In this document: piece by piece, positions 24,492-32,790 of the stretch
Numbering within the stretch: the stretch's first letter is position 1
How the letters are laid out: each line of letters starts with the position of its first letter
Assembly: GCA_942492115.1 (NCBI GenBank)
Contig: CALODL010000015.1
Coordinates: 397,757 to 461,756 of the forward strand
Reading direction: 5' to 3'
Source of the DNA: CALODL01 sp942492115
GTDB lineage: Bacteria; Planctomycetota; Phycisphaerae; UBA1845; CAIVHJ01
DNA length: 64,000 nucleotides
The notes under the pieces: model-generated
What the model saw: only the letters and a program-made list of their open reading frames with translations
Database searches by the model: none
Told to the model about the DNA's origin: nothing
Position numbers and translations under genes: made by a program

Positions 24492-27002
24492 ATGCAGTCG
24501 CTGCCCATCGACCCCTACCTGCCCGAGATCGTACGGGCTGTCAACACACATGGTCGCGTCGTGATCGTCGCTCCCCCGGGCTCGGGCAAGACCACGCGGG
24601 TGCCTCCGGCGCTGCTGCCGGACTGCCCTGACGACCATCAGATCATCATGCTGCAACCCCGTCGTGTTGCCGTACGGGCTGCGGCGCGGCGCATTGCCGA
24701 GGAATCCAACACCACCGTAGGCGACCTCGTCGGCTACCACGTTCGTTTCGATCGTGTGGCCTCTGCAGCCACGCGTTTAATGATCGTGACCGAAGGCATT
24801 CTGACGCGGCGCCTGCAGAATGATCCTGCGCTGGCGAACATCTCGGCCGTCGTCCTCGACGAATTCCACGAGCGCAGTGTTCACGCGGATATCGCCCTCG
24901 CCCTGCTCAGAGAAGTGTGCACGGACCTCCGCCCCGAACTGAAACTCATCGTCATGTCGGCCACACTCGATGCCGAACCGGTGGCGCGCTATCTCGCGGA
25001 TGCTCCGGTGATTCGTGCCACGGGCCGCGCCCATCCTGTGAGTATTTGCTATCAGCCTTACCCTGGCACGCGGGATCTGGTCGAGCGCGTCAACCATGGC
25101 GTCCTCGACGCGCTCGACGGAGAGGGCGACGTGCTCGTGTTCCTACCAGGCGTAGGCGAGATCAAGCGTTGCCATCAGGCGCTGGCCAACCACCCCGCGA
25201 CGTCAGAATTCGATGTACTGCCGCTGTACGGTGACCTGCCTGGGCCTGAACAGGATCGCGTGCTGCAGCCCGGTCGACGTCGGCGGATCATTCTTTCGAC
25301 CAATGTAGCGGAGACCTCGTTGACCATCCCGCGTGTTCGTACGGTGGTCGATTCCGGCTACGTACGACACATCCATCAGGATCCCCGTCTCGGCATCGAT
25401 CGCCTGGAACGTCAACGGGTGTGCAAGGCGTCTGCCGACCAGCGCGCCGGACGCGCCGGACGCACGGCCCCCGGACGGGCGTTCCGTTTGTGGACCGCAG
25501 CGGAGCAGCGCGGGCTGGCTGATTTCGACGAACCGGAGATCAAACGCGTCGATCTCGCCCATACCGTGCTCGAACTCCGGGCGTGGGGCGCCGACCCCAC
25601 GACCTTCCAGTGGTTCGATCCTCCTGACAGCAGCCGCATTGCAACCGCTGACGCGCTGCTGAGTGACCTGGGCGCGATCGACGATTCAACTCGGCGTATT
25701 ACCCAGATCGGACGCACACTCGTCACACTGCCGCTTCATCCGCGTCTCGGCCGCCTGTTGATCAGTGCCCACGACATGGGATGCACGACGGATGCGGCAG
25801 TCATCGCAGCCTTGCTTGCTGAGCGAGACATACTCATGTCGGCGCGCGATCGTGAATCACGTCAAGCACAGCGCACATTGCATGACTCCGACGTCATCTA
25901 TCGTCTGGAGCTCTACCGCATGGCAGAGCGCGCAGGCTTTCACCACACGACACTATCGAATCTCGGCCTGTCGACGCGCGCGGTCCAGGCCGTTCGACGC
26001 AGCGCAGAGCGCCTGATTCGCCTGGCCAGGCAACACTTCGGCCCCCCAGCGCAGCTCGCGGGCTCCGATGCACTGCGGCAGGCGATCCTCACGGCCTTCC
26101 CGGACCGCGTGGTCAAGCGTCGTGACCACGCTCACCGTGAAGGTCTGATGGTTGGCGGACGGGGGATCGCACTGGCCGACAACAGTGTTGTAAGTACTGC
26201 CGAGTTTTTCGTCGCGATGCGCATCGAAGAAGGCCGGCGCGGCGAACGCAGTACTGCCATCGTGCGCTGGGCCAGCGCGATCGATCCACGGTGGCTCGAG
26301 TCACACTTCCCCAATGCCATATCGCAGGAGCATGGCACACAGTTCGACGAACGACGTGAACGTGTCGTTGCAATCGACCACACGCGTTATCGCGATCTCT
26401 TGATTCAGGAGCGCGCGGGCCAGGCCGTCGATCCCACAGCGGCGCGCGCCGAGATGACTCGAGCAATCACGCGGCACATCGGCAAACTGACCATTGGAGA
26501 TGAAGCATTCGATTCATTGGTCACACGCGTAAACTGCTTGCGCAGCTGGCGCCCTGAACTCAACATCCCGCAGCTCGATGATGCATTCCTTGCTGCAATG
26601 TTGATCAACATGGCCCCAACATGCCACAGCTTCACCGAACTGCGCAAGATACCCCTTGCGGACGCGCTGCGCCACGCCCTTGGCCATGACACGGTCAAGC
26701 GGGTAGAACGCGAAGTACCCATGACGTGGTCCCTGCCGCGTGGACGCCGGGGCCGTATCCGTTACGAATACGGCAAACCACCGGTTCTCTCGGCGACCGT
26801 GCAGGATCTTTTCGGAGTCGTTGACACACCGCGCGTCGCCGGCGGCCGCATCGCATGTGTGGTCGAAATCCTCGCACCGAATCGCCGGCCCGCACAGATC
26901 ACGCAGGATCTGAGCAGTTTCTGGAGCACGACTTATCCGCTGGTCAGGAAGGAATTGCGCGCCCGATACCCCAAACACGACTGGCCCGAGCACCCGAATT
27001 GA
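24492..27002 (+). CDS. hrpB: ATP-dependent helicase HrpB
   Basis: An 836-residue DEAH-box helicase of normal HrpB length. Walker A is APPGSGKTT (about residue 27), the DEAH motif appears as DEFHERS, SAT as SATLDAEPVA, and the C-terminal helicase motifs as STNVAETSLTIP and QRAGRAGRTAPG, with the HrpB-specific C-terminal region (PRGRRGRIRYEYGKPPVL, QDLFG). HrpB is a conserved bacterial RNA helicase of unclear substrate; it is not essential in most species. No operon partner is evident. Confidence 0.97.
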   Translation: MQSLPIDPYLPEIVRAVNTHGRVVIVAPPGSGKTTRVPPALLPDCPDDHQIIMLQPRRVAVRAAARRIAEESNTTVGDLVGYHVRFDRVASAATRLMIVTEGILTRRLQNDPALANISAVVLDEFHERSVHADIALALLREVCTDLRPELKLIVMSATLDAEPVARYLADAPVIRATGRAHPVSICYQPYPGTRDLVERVNHGVLDALDGEGDVLVFLPGVGEIKRCHQALANHPATSEFDVLPLYGDLPGPEQDRVLQPGRRRRIILSTNVAETSLTIPRVRTVVDSGYVRHIHQDPRLGIDRLERQRVCKASADQRAGRAGRTAPGRAFRLWTAAEQRGLADFDEPEIKRVDLAHTVLELRAWGADPTTFQWFDPPDSSRIATADALLSDLGAIDDSTRRITQIGRTLVTLPLHPRLGRLLISAHDMGCTTDAAVIAALLAERDILMSARDRESRQAQRTLHDSDVIYRLELYRMAERAGFHHTTLSNLGLSTRAVQAVRRSAERLIRLARQHFGPPAQLAGSDALRQAILTAFPDRVVKRRDHAHREGLMVGGRGIALADNSVVSTAEFFVAMRIEEGRRGERSTAIVRWASAIDPRWLESHFPNAISQEHGTQFDERRERVVAIDHTRYRDLLIQERAGQAVDPTAARAEMTRAITRHIGKLTIGDEAFDSLVTRVNCLRSWRPELNIPQLDDAFLAAMLINMAPTCHSFTELRKIPLADALRHALGHDTVKRVEREVPMTWSLPRGRRGRIRYEYGKPPVLSATVQDLFGVVDTPRVAGGRIACVVEILAPNRRPAQITQDLSSFWSTTYPLVRKELRARYPKHDWPEHPN

Positions 27003-27054
27003 CCTGTGCCGGACTGCCCTTGCGAGGGCGCGGCGAGCGTCCTATCCTGCACGT

Positions 27055-29412
27055 ATGTGTAGGACAAGACGGGTCCTCGTGACGCTATGGGTGGCAGGCT
27101 CGATCCCGCTGGCCGGACGCGCACAAACCACTCATGAGCTGGACCTCTTTCAGGCGTGGCGCTGGACCCGTTTCGATCGCGACAACGGTTTGCCTCTGAC
27201 CGACATCGTTGACTTGCGCTACGACTGCCATGCCACACCCTGGGTCGTAACGACACGCGGCATCGCCTGGTACGATGGATTCGAATGGCACGTCCCACTG
27301 CGGCTTCCGGCAGCTCCGGTTTTCTCCGAGCCGCACCCGGACGGGGGCATGATCGTTGGACACGGCCGCAAGATCTGGCGCGTCGACATGCACCGGGTCA
27401 CACAGTGGCTAAGCATCGATTTCGAAATGGCCGATGCCCTGGTGCTCCGCGACGGGGAGCTCCTGATTCTGGACGCGCACGGTAGATTGTTCACGCACGA
27501 TGGCACCGAAGCGCGGCGCAGTGCGGCGCCACAATCGTTACCCACACCCGCGCGCCTGCATCAACTCCGTGACGGCAGCGTGTGTATCACATCCAGCCTG
27601 GGCATTCACCAGCAAACCGACAACGGCTGGCGCCGCCTGTTCGATCAGGCCGCCGTCGATATCCGCAGTGATCGCACCGGACGCTATCTGGCGGTGGCGC
27701 GATACGAAGACCACAACGGGCTGTGGGCTGGGACGACCGCGGAGCTTCCGGTCTACCTCCCCGACCGTGCATCCAACAGCGTCCAGGCACTCGATGTCGC
27801 GCCCAACGGAGATGCCATCGCTATTTATGATTCTGGGGAAGTTCGCCTGCGCGTTGATGATCAATGGACCTGGGTCACGCCACCACCGCAACAACTGGTC
27901 AACGCAACGGCCATCTGTATGGCCCCCGACGGCGACCTGTGGATCGGATCGGATCGTGCCCTCTTTCTGTGCAGACGCTCCAACACGCGCTGGACGACCC
28001 TTCCCGATTCGGGCCCGGACGTCAATGCCCTGTTGCGCACCACAGATGGTGCGTTGTGGATCGCAACGGGCAACGGCCTGGTCGTTCAACACCCCGACGG
28101 TCGCTCAGAACGCCTCAGAAACGTCGCTGGGCACACGCTCGATGTTGTCACCGGCCTGGCCCAGGCGCGCAACGGCAGCGTATGGGTCACCAGTGGTGCA
28201 TCCGCCCAGGGCGCCTGTCGTTATCATCAGGGCCAGTGGACCGTGGTGGGTGCCGACGCGGGCCTGCCATTGCGCAAGATTCACCGCATCGTTCCAGATC
28301 GCCGTGGCCGACTGTGGTTCCTGGGGCACACGACCAGCGCGGCCGACTCGTCCGACGCCGGAGCCTACGTCCTCGACGACGGCGTATTCAACCGTTGGAG
28401 CACCGTCGAGGGTTTGAATCACGGGCGGGTGTACACATTTACCGAAACCGAGGACGGCGCCTTGTGGTTCGGTACACTCGACGGGCTGAGTCGCTGGCAT
28501 GCGGGCGCGTGGCGTCACTGGACCCATCGCGCTGAACTCGCCGCCGATCGAGTTTTTGCACTCGCTGCTGATGGCAACGGCGTGTGGTTCGGGCACTACA
28601 TGTCCGGGCATGGTCTCGGCCACGTAGACGAGCATGGAGAGGTAACCTACCTGTCGAAGCACGACGGCCTGGTCGACGATCGTGTATGGGACCTGCAATT
28701 TGATAAGCTCGGCGCCCTGTGGATCTCGACGAGCGGCGGGCTGTCGCGGTACGACGGGCGCACCTTTGCTTCTTTCGACGCCAACACGGGACTCCCGGAC
28801 GTCAACTTGTGGCCGATTCTCATCGAGGACAATGTGATCCTGATCGGAACGCTGACGCGCGGCGTCTGCGTCTTGTCACTGGCAGAGACCGCGCATCCTC
28901 CACCACGGATCACTCTGAACCCTCCGATCATCGACGCGCGCCGTGCGAGCTTCGAGTGGACCGTAGCAAGCTATCGCGGCCAGATTCCGGCTTCCAGTGC
29001 AGCGACCCGCGCACGACTCGACGACGGACCGTGGTCGAAGTGGACGACCGAACAACACATGGAATACGATACGCCGTCTGCCGGGACACACGCTCAGTGT
29101 GCAGTCCCGCGGGCTGTTCGGCCAGCTCTCACAGCCGGCAACACAGTCGTTCGGCGTTCCGCGCCCGTGGTTCCTGCGCCCGCTGTTCATCGCACTCTCC
29201 GGCTCGTGGCTGGCCGTGCTCGTAGTCCTGATCGTTTATTTCACGGCCCATCGCAAACACCAGTTTCGCCTCGCGGAACAGCGGCAGCGGAAACTAGAAC
29301 ACCAACTGCGCCACGCACAAAAGATGGAAGCCGTGGGTCAGCTGGCAGCCGGCATCGGACACGACTTCAACAACCTGTTGACCGCAATACTCGGCTACAC
29401 CGAGTGGGCTAG
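27055..29412 (+). CDS. Hybrid two-component kinase, N-terminal propeller sensor part (frameshifted)
   Basis: Begins with a signal peptide (SIPLAGRAQ) and about 640 residues of two-component propeller repeats (WVVTTRGIAWYDG, DGALWIATGNGLVVQH, DGALWFGTLDGLSRW, ALWISTSGGLSRYDGRTF), the periplasmic sensor of HTCS-type hybrid regulators, followed by a Y_Y_Y-like beta domain (ASFEWTVASY, LDDGPWSKWTTEQ). At a G run at 29083-29085 the frame is lost: the remaining ~110 residues to 29412 are low-complexity Arg/Pro/Thr. The other frame continues as HTLSVQSRGLFGQL. One extra G explains the break. The two parts make one gene, 27055-30433. Confidence 0.88.
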   Translation: MCRTRRVLVTLWVAGSIPLAGRAQTTHELDLFQAWRWTRFDRDNGLPLTDIVDLRYDCHATPWVVTTRGIAWYDGFEWHVPLRLPAAPVFSEPHPDGGMIVGHGRKIWRVDMHRVTQWLSIDFEMADALVLRDGELLILDAHGRLFTHDGTEARRSAAPQSLPTPARLHQLRDGSVCITSSLGIHQQTDNGWRRLFDQAAVDIRSDRTGRYLAVARYEDHNGLWAGTTAELPVYLPDRASNSVQALDVAPNGDAIAIYDSGEVRLRVDDQWTWVTPPPQQLVNATAICMAPDGDLWIGSDRALFLCRRSNTRWTTLPDSGPDVNALLRTTDGALWIATGNGLVVQHPDGRSERLRNVAGHTLDVVTGLAQARNGSVWVTSGASAQGACRYHQGQWTVVGADAGLPLRKIHRIVPDRRGRLWFLGHTTSAADSSDAGAYVLDDGVFNRWSTVEGLNHGRVYTFTETEDGALWFGTLDGLSRWHAGAWRHWTHRAELAADRVFALAADGNGVWFGHYMSGHGLGHVDEHGEVTYLSKHDGLVDDRVWDLQFDKLGALWISTSGGLSRYDGRTFASFDANTGLPDVNLWPILIEDNVILIGTLTRGVCVLSLAETAHPPPRITLNPPIIDARRASFEWTVASYRGQIPASSAATRARLDDGPWSKWTTEQHMEYDTPSAGTHAQCAVPRAVRPALTAGNTVVRRSAPVVPAPAVHRTLRLVAGRARSPDRLFHGPSQTPVSPRGTAAAETRTPTAPRTKDGSRGSAGSRHRTRLQQPVDRNTRLHRVG

Positions 29413-30433
29413 AGACAGTACAACCAATGCTCTGAATGTCACTGAAGCGCTCGATGGCATCGACCGGGTCGTTCATCAGGCGGCCGGACTCACACGGGCA
29501 CTGAACAGTTTCGTTCGCAAGCCGACCGGCGAGCTGCGCGTTCTGGATCTGTCCGGCACTGTCACCGCCGCGGTCGCGATGCTCAAACGTATGTTCCCAG
29601 CATCGATCGATATCAGCCTGCGAACGACTCCGCCTGGAACGGTCTTCGTCAAAGGGGATGACAGTCAGCTTCAGCAGCTCCTGGTCAACCTGGCGGTCAA
29701 CGCCCGGGATGCCATGCCGGAGGGTGGGCACCTGGCCATCAGTCTGACGCGTGACAAGAGTGCGACGGGCCATGACTGTGCCCGCTTGACCATCGCGGAT
29801 AGCGGGACGGGAATCGAACCGGACGTCCGCGAGCGCGTTTTCGAGCCATTCTTCACGACCAAACCGCGCGAACGCGGCACGGGGCTGGGGCTGGCCATTG
29901 TCCACGGCATCGTTACGTCTCACGCTGGGGACATTGCGGTCGACTCGCAGGTCGGCCGGGGCACGAGCGTTTGTATCACGTTGCCTTGCTGTGCTGAATC
30001 AACCGAGCCGGTCACCGTACTTCCGCCAGCCCACCACGTTGCCGGGACCGGGCACCGCGTGCTCGTTGTCGAGGACAACAACGAAATCCGGACACTGATC
30101 GTCGGGGCGTTGTCCACTTACGGATACGACACCTTGTCCGCGGCCGATGGCAACAGCGGCCTGGCGCTGTATACCCGCAACGCCGAGAGACTGGATGCAG
30201 TCATCATGGACATTGACCTGCCGGGCCGTTCGGGCGAGGAGTGCATCGAGCACATCCGTGCAACCAGCAGCACGCTCCCCATCGTGGTGATCACAGGTAG
30301 CGTCGAGTTCCAACTACCACACGCACAACACGACTTCACCGTGTTGTTGCGAAAGCCGTTTCCGCCTCACGAAGTCGGCCCGCTCATCCAACGCATGATT
30401 CAGCAAAGCACCGCGATTCCGAGACCGCGATGA
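28997..30433 (+). CDS. Hybrid two-component kinase, C-terminal kinase-receiver part
   Basis: The authentic sequence in this frame begins near 29085 with the end of the Y_Y_Y domain (HTLSVQSRGLFGQ), then a transmembrane helix (PLFIALSGSWLAVLVVLIVY), a histidine-kinase core with His in AAGIGHDFNNLLTAILGY, N box VNLAVNARDAMPEGG, G boxes DSGTGIEP and GTGLGLAIVHGI, and a receiver domain (phospho-acceptor in DAVIMDIDLPGRSGEE). The residues encoded before 29085 are out-of-frame. No DNA-binding domain is present, so signalling must pass to another protein. The gene is convergent with, and touches, the deaminase gene. Confidence 0.92.
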   Translation: MQRPAHDSTTDRGRSGRPNNTWNTIRRLPGHTLSVQSRGLFGQLSQPATQSFGVPRPWFLRPLFIALSGSWLAVLVVLIVYFTAHRKHQFRLAEQRQRKLEHQLRHAQKMEAVGQLAAGIGHDFNNLLTAILGYTEWARDSTTNALNVTEALDGIDRVVHQAAGLTRALNSFVRKPTGELRVLDLSGTVTAAVAMLKRMFPASIDISLRTTPPGTVFVKGDDSQLQQLLVNLAVNARDAMPEGGHLAISLTRDKSATGHDCARLTIADSGTGIEPDVRERVFEPFFTTKPRERGTGLGLAIVHGIVTSHAGDIAVDSQVGRGTSVCITLPCCAESTEPVTVLPPAHHVAGTGHRVLVVEDNNEIRTLIVGALSTYGYDTLSAADGNSGLALYTRNAERLDAVIMDIDLPGRSGEECIEHIRATSSTLPIVVITGSVEFQLPHAQHDFTVLLRKPFPPHEVGPLIQRMIQQSTAIPRPR

Positions 30434-30886
30434 TCACACGCCGATGTCTTCGTTCCACAGCTCGGGATGTGCCTGGATAAACTCAGACATGAGCTGAATG
30501 CACTCGGCGTTGTCCAGAATATGGAGTTCGACGCCGCGGCTGCGCACATACTCTTCGGGGCCCTGGAACGTGCGGTTCTCCCCGATGATGACCTTCGGTA
30601 CACCGTACAACAATACCGTTCCGCTGCACATGTCACACGGTGACAATGTGGAATACAACACGCTGCGGCGATAATCGGCCGCTGTCAGGCGCCCGGCATT
30701 CTCCAGGCAATCCATCTCGGCATGCAGAATCGCACTACCCTTCTGCACACGGCGGTTGTGTCCACGCCCGACGATTTGATCATCGAGCACCAGCACGGAA
30801 CCGATAGGAATTCCGCCTTCGTTCAAACCTGCTCTGGCCTCGTCGATCGCGGCCCGCATGAATGCATCCATCTTCACCAACTCCAT
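30434..30886 (-). CDS. Yeast-type cytosine deaminase-like protein
   Basis: About 150 residues of the CDA/deaminase fold: NEGGIPIGSVLV, GRGHNRRVQKGSA, zinc site HAEMDCLENAG and SPCDMCSGTVLLYGVP, then GENRTFQG and a C-terminal WNEDIGV. The pattern, including the last motif (yeast Fcy1 ends WFEDIGE), matches the fungal cytosine deaminase much better than the tRNA adenosine deaminase TadA, while Fcy1's HGE is HAE here. It would convert cytosine to uracil and ammonia in pyrimidine salvage. I prefer ATG 30886; a GTG at 30919 would add 11 residues. Confidence 0.85.
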   Translation of the reverse strand: MELVKMDAFMRAAIDEARAGLNEGGIPIGSVLVLDDQIVGRGHNRRVQKGSAILHAEMDCLENAGRLTAADYRRSVLYSTLSPCDMCSGTVLLYGVPKVIIGENRTFQGPEEYVRSRGVELHILDNAECIQLMSEFIQAHPELWNEDIGV

Positions 30887-30952
30887 GGCTGCACCGTACA
30901 GCTGGCCTAGAGCATACACAACAACGGATCACGCCGCGAGATGGAGGTATCT

Positions 30953-32020
30953 TCACGGGTTCACGTCCACTTCGATGTACTGACAACCGTGCTGCGGGTC
31001 GGCACCCGGACGGTTGAGCCATTCGATGAACAGCGTCTGGCGTCCTTCGGCCAGACCCTCGACGTTCCACGTCGCCCCCTCGTCGAATGTCGGCCGCCCA
31101 TTCACTGTTGCCGATATGACGCTGTGATCAAAGTCGATAAACATGTTCTGCCCGTTCGACAGCACAACAACATTTTGCTGACAGTTCATCGAAGGCCGCG
31201 CTTCGCATATGAACACAACAGCTCCGATGCATTCATTGATCGTACACGGGTCCTCGTCAGCACAATCCTCATCCGCACGGCAGTCAAAGCCATCCGTCGC
31301 ACTACCCAGAAACGACGATTGGGCTGCCGATGATGTCACGCCACAGAGTGCTGCGGCCGCGCGACCTTCAGGGCCGCCGTTGTCAAAGCCGCATGGTAGA
31401 TTGCAGGCCCCCTCGGCCTCGACGTCCAGCTCGAGAGTCAGGTTGAGCAGATTGATCTGAGCGTTAACACCAGGAGCCTCAATTCGAATGCACAAGAGGA
31501 ACTCATCGAGCACGTCGATTGTCGATTTCTCGAGTGGCACACTTCTCGGTCGTACCTCCGAGGTCATCCCGAACTCGTCAATGAACACCGTGAACGGACC
31601 GTAGTCATCGCCCGCCCCGTCCTCACAACTCCCAGAGGCATCCACCGGGACAATCCGCACATGAATCACAATGGAATCTCCAGTCCCATGCGCGGATCTC
31701 CCGAGGACGTTGCGAAACACCATGACTGCGCGCGGATCGATTCCAATTCGTCCACCCCTGACCTCCGCGGTGGCAAAGGCCACAGAGGCGACCTCGCTCG
31801 TTTCGAATGGCACGCCAGCCTCGACCTCAACAACGCCATTATCGAGAATCACCGGCACAGCGATTTCATTCTGCTCCACATTGGCCGCGTCACCATTCTG
31901 TGTGTCGGCGCTACCATCCACGGGGCCGGCGGTGTTGGAACATCCAGCGACACACGCCACTATGGCCATGGTGCCCAGGCGCAGACATCTCTCCGTCGCT
32001 GCTCCAATGATAGAACTCAT
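30953..32020 (-). CDS. Secreted lipoprotein with a Cys-rich module
   Basis: A 355-residue protein with a lipobox (ACVAGCS) after a short signal, an Asp/Asn-rich linker, a beta-rich N-terminal domain (residues about 50-215, VEVEAGVPFETSEVA, GDSIVIHVRIVP), then a compact Cys-rich segment (DCRADEDCADEDPC, INECIGAVVFICEARPSMNC) resembling the repeats of the protein at the left edge, and a C-terminal domain of about 80 residues. Probably exposed at the outer surface. Divergent from the ECF sigma gene with a 212-base intergenic region. No function recognised. Confidence 0.8.
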   Translation of the reverse strand: MSSIIGAATERCLRLGTMAIVACVAGCSNTAGPVDGSADTQNGDAANVEQNEIAVPVILDNGVVEVEAGVPFETSEVASVAFATAEVRGGRIGIDPRAVMVFRNVLGRSAHGTGDSIVIHVRIVPVDASGSCEDGAGDDYGPFTVFIDEFGMTSEVRPRSVPLEKSTIDVLDEFLLCIRIEAPGVNAQINLLNLTLELDVEAEGACNLPCGFDNGGPEGRAAAALCGVTSSAAQSSFLGSATDGFDCRADEDCADEDPCTINECIGAVVFICEARPSMNCQQNVVVLSNGQNMFIDFDHSVISATVNGRPTFDEGATWNVEGLAEGRQTLFIEWLNRPGADPQHGCQYIEVDVNP

Positions 32021-32232
32021 TGTTCACTCCTCTACACGAAGCCTGCAAGGCGGGCCCCAACGATTGGGACGCCTTCAACGGCTACGCCGCACTCCGTTCC
32101 ATATCGCGCAACTAATTCTCAAAAAAAAGCAGGCAAAGACCGCTACGGTACCCGTGTATGTCGTATTTCTGATGTATGATGGATGGCGCTGGTTGATCGG
32201 GGCAAGCGGAGTTTCAGGTAGAACCTGTTCTC

Positions 32233-32790
32233 ATGGGCAATCACCAGACATCCTGCTCTACGCTGACGGAGACTCTCGGAGCCTCCGCCCGGGACCTCTT
32301 TCAAGTGGTGTATGAGGATCTTCGCCAACAGGCCTCGGTGTTCCTCAACTACGAACGACCTGATCATACGCTGCAGCCTACCGCCCTGGTTCACGAAGCA
32401 TACTTTCGCCTGCTTCGTGAGCGCAAGATTCCAGCGAGCAAGAATCATTTCCTGGCCATAGCAGCCATTGCAATGCGTCGCATACTGATCAACCATGCCG
32501 CCGCGCGTCGCGCCGACAAGCGCGGCGGACAGTGGCAGCGCATAACCCTGTGCGATGAGGTGCTCGTTGGACCTGACAGGACGATTGATCTGGCTGCGTT
32601 GAATGAAGCACTAGACCGACTCGAGCAACTCGAACCACGGCAGTGTGCAATTGTTGAGCTGCGCTTCTTTGGTGGCATGAACGCCGCGGAAGCTGCGGAC
32701 GTTCTCGGCATTTCCCAACGCACGGTGGAATTGGACTGGAGAATGGCCAAAGCCTGGCTGTTCAATCGACTGGCCCCAGGGCAAACATGA
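32233..32790 (+). CDS. ECF sigma factor (planctomycete/acidobacterial TIGR02999 type)
   Basis: A 185-residue sigma factor: region 2 (FLNYERPDHTLQPTALVHEAYFRL, with the family signature HTLQPTALVHEAY; FLAIAAIAMRRILINHAAARRADKRGG) and region 4 (LEQLEPRQCAIVELRFFGGMNAAEAADVLGISQRTVELDW, helix-turn-helix). There is no anti-sigma gene next door; instead its stop overlaps the ATG of a Ser/Thr kinase by 4 bases, a pairing common in this phylum, in which the kinase is thought to control the sigma factor. Confidence 0.95.
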   Translation: MGNHQTSCSTLTETLGASARDLFQVVYEDLRQQASVFLNYERPDHTLQPTALVHEAYFRLLRERKIPASKNHFLAIAAIAMRRILINHAAARRADKRGGQWQRITLCDEVLVGPDRTIDLAALNEALDRLEQLEPRQCAIVELRFFGGMNAAEAADVLGISQRTVELDWRMAKAWLFNRLAPGQT

